Part shown: positions 63,350-64,000 of the stretch, one piece after another
How the letters are laid out: each line of letters starts with the position of its first letter
How positions within the stretch are numbered: position 1 is the stretch's first letter
Assembly: GCF_900101395.1 (NCBI RefSeq)
Contig: NZ_FMZO01000006.1
Span: forward strand, 274,210-338,209
Source of the DNA: Niabella drilacis
GTDB lineage: Bacteria; Bacteroidota; Bacteroidia; Chitinophagales; Chitinophagaceae
Length of the DNA stretch: 64,000 nt
Reading direction: 5' to 3'
The notes under the pieces: model-generated
What the model was told of the DNA's origin: nothing
The model's database searches: none
The model's input: only the letters and a program-made list of their open reading frames with translations
Made by a program: the position numbers and the translations under genes

Positions 63350-64000
63350 TTAGTTGGCTTTTCCGTTCTCACCGCTGTTGTTCTGCACTACCTTTTGCGC
63401 ATGCTTCAGCAGGCTCTTTTTTGAGCTGAGGTTAAAATCACCCTGACTGGCTTCAATACGTTCCTGTTTGGCCTCTGAATGGACATCGCCTTCGATCATC
63501 TCCGTTAACTTGCCGGTAATATTGAGCATACTGTCTCCTCCTACCGTTACGGTATTTAACCGTCCTGTTGAATGCACATGATCCCTGCCTATTGACACGG
63601 TCTGGTTCTGCCCCACATTGGTCGATTTATCCTTACCAATAGTGCTGGTCATGTTCTCTCCAACGTTAAAATGCATATTCTTTGCATTAAAGGTCATGGT
63701 TTCGGGGGCGGTGATGGTGATGTTCTTTCCCGTCGTATCCAGGTAGATCTCGTTACCCCCGGGATCTTTGATGATGATATGCGTACCTGCCCCCGCATCA
63801 CTGAACTCCACCGTATGACCACTCCGCGTGCGGATCACTTTCAGATCATTGCCCGCATTGCTGAAATGCGTGTTCGCACTCCCATGATACACCGTCCCGA
63901 TCACATACGGCTTCGTCGCACTCTCACTCTCAAAACCCACAAGCACCTCCTCCCCGATCTCCGGTATAAAAAAATGACCCTTCTCCCCACCCCCATGAGG
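63350..64000 (-). CDS. vgrG: T6SS VgrG spike protein (3' part; start outside window)
   Basis: VgrG trimers form the puncturing spike of the T6SS and carry effectors. The visible 216 residues begin inside the gp27/gp5-type base (EKGHFFIPEIGEEVLVGFES) and GTVYHGSA, then HTVEFSDAGAGTHIIIKDPG and the repeated gp5-like beta-helix (STIGKDKSTNVGQNQTVSIG). A hydrophilic tail follows, ending GENGKAN. The frame is open to the window edge. It heads the minus-strand effector cluster. Confidence 0.92.
   Translation of the reverse strand, partial: PHGGGEKGHFFIPEIGEEVLVGFESESATKPYVIGTVYHGSANTHFSNAGNDLKVIRTRSGHTVEFSDAGAGTHIIIKDPGGNEIYLDTTGKNITITAPETMTFNAKNMHFNVGENMTSTIGKDKSTNVGQNQTVSIGRDHVHSTGRLNTVTVGGDSMLNITGKLTEMIEGDVHSEAKQERIEASQGDFNLSSKKSLLKHAQKVVQNNSGENGKAN

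Noticed and set aside
1..64000. tRNA, rRNA or CRISPR arrays
   Set aside because: No cloverleaf-type TTCGAATC signature, rRNA segment or regularly spaced repeats were noticed when reading both strands; a covariance search would be needed to exclude them fully.

Overview
The window is chromosomal DNA of a Bacteroidota bacterium, most likely a member of the Chitinophagaceae. This is inferred from a SusC/SusD pair with an ECF sigma factor and FecR anti-sigma factor, many lipoproteins, family-typical proteins (HU-CCDC81-type protein, DUF4292, DUF4846, DUF983, Bacteroidota-type AMP nucleosidase), repeated TAnnTTTG promoter boxes with few Shine-Dalgarno sequences, and a Bacteroidota-style type VI secretion (T6SS) effector cluster. 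No rRNA, tRNA or CRISPR was seen.

Layout. 1-3.8 kb (minus): lipid-transport ABC genes (mlaF-like, cut by the window edge, and mlaE-like) behind a malic enzyme-phosphotransacetylase fusion. 3.8-7.5 kb: an HU-like membrane protein, a small membrane protein and four tandem FKBP-type lipoproteins. 7.5-13.6 kb: serine deaminase, RNase HI, a DUF4846 lipoprotein, a RES/Xre toxin-antitoxin pair, a possible omptin-like barrel and a PH-SHOCT protein. 13.6-21.3 kb: an Oar-like TonB receptor, ribBA, an L,D-transpeptidase-like protein, trpS and a deoxynucleoside kinase. 21.4-29.1 kb: a nutrient-uptake locus (SusD, SusC, FecR, ECF sigma) next to a secreted endonuclease/exonuclease/phosphatase-family enzyme. 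29.2-30.5 kb: a LuxR-type regulator flanked by two matching palindromes, each placed like an activator site before a promoter box, followed by a probably decayed gene. 30.5-36.4 kb: an Xaa-Pro aminopeptidase and the sdhC-sdhA-(secreted protein)-sdhB operon. 36.4-44.9 kb: membrane proteins, murF, an alpha/beta hydrolase overlapping ispF, dut, a DUF4292 lipoprotein, an EnvC-like protein and queA. 45.1-47.5 kb: a REP-associated transposase between two REP-like palindromes, beside a double-ABC peptide-transport ATPase. 47.9-53.5 kb: AMP nucleosidase, a lone HsdR_N-domain nuclease-like protein, 3-hydroxyacyl-CoA dehydrogenase, a barnase/barstar pair and an Mrp ATPase.

53.6-64.0 kb (minus) is one continuous ten-gene T6SS effector cluster. 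It starts with the 3' part of vgrG and continues with a metzincin-like metalloprotease, a secreted protein, a lysozyme-like enzyme, a second secreted protein, an unknown, a DUF4280 PAAR-like tip protein, a 981-residue unknown and two further unknowns. The two enzymes share an N-terminal segment of about 57 residues but have unrelated C-terminal domains. This suggests a modular recruitment tag that lets different toxins ride the same VgrG, with the exported neighbours as candidate immunity proteins. It is the most novel-looking system in the window.
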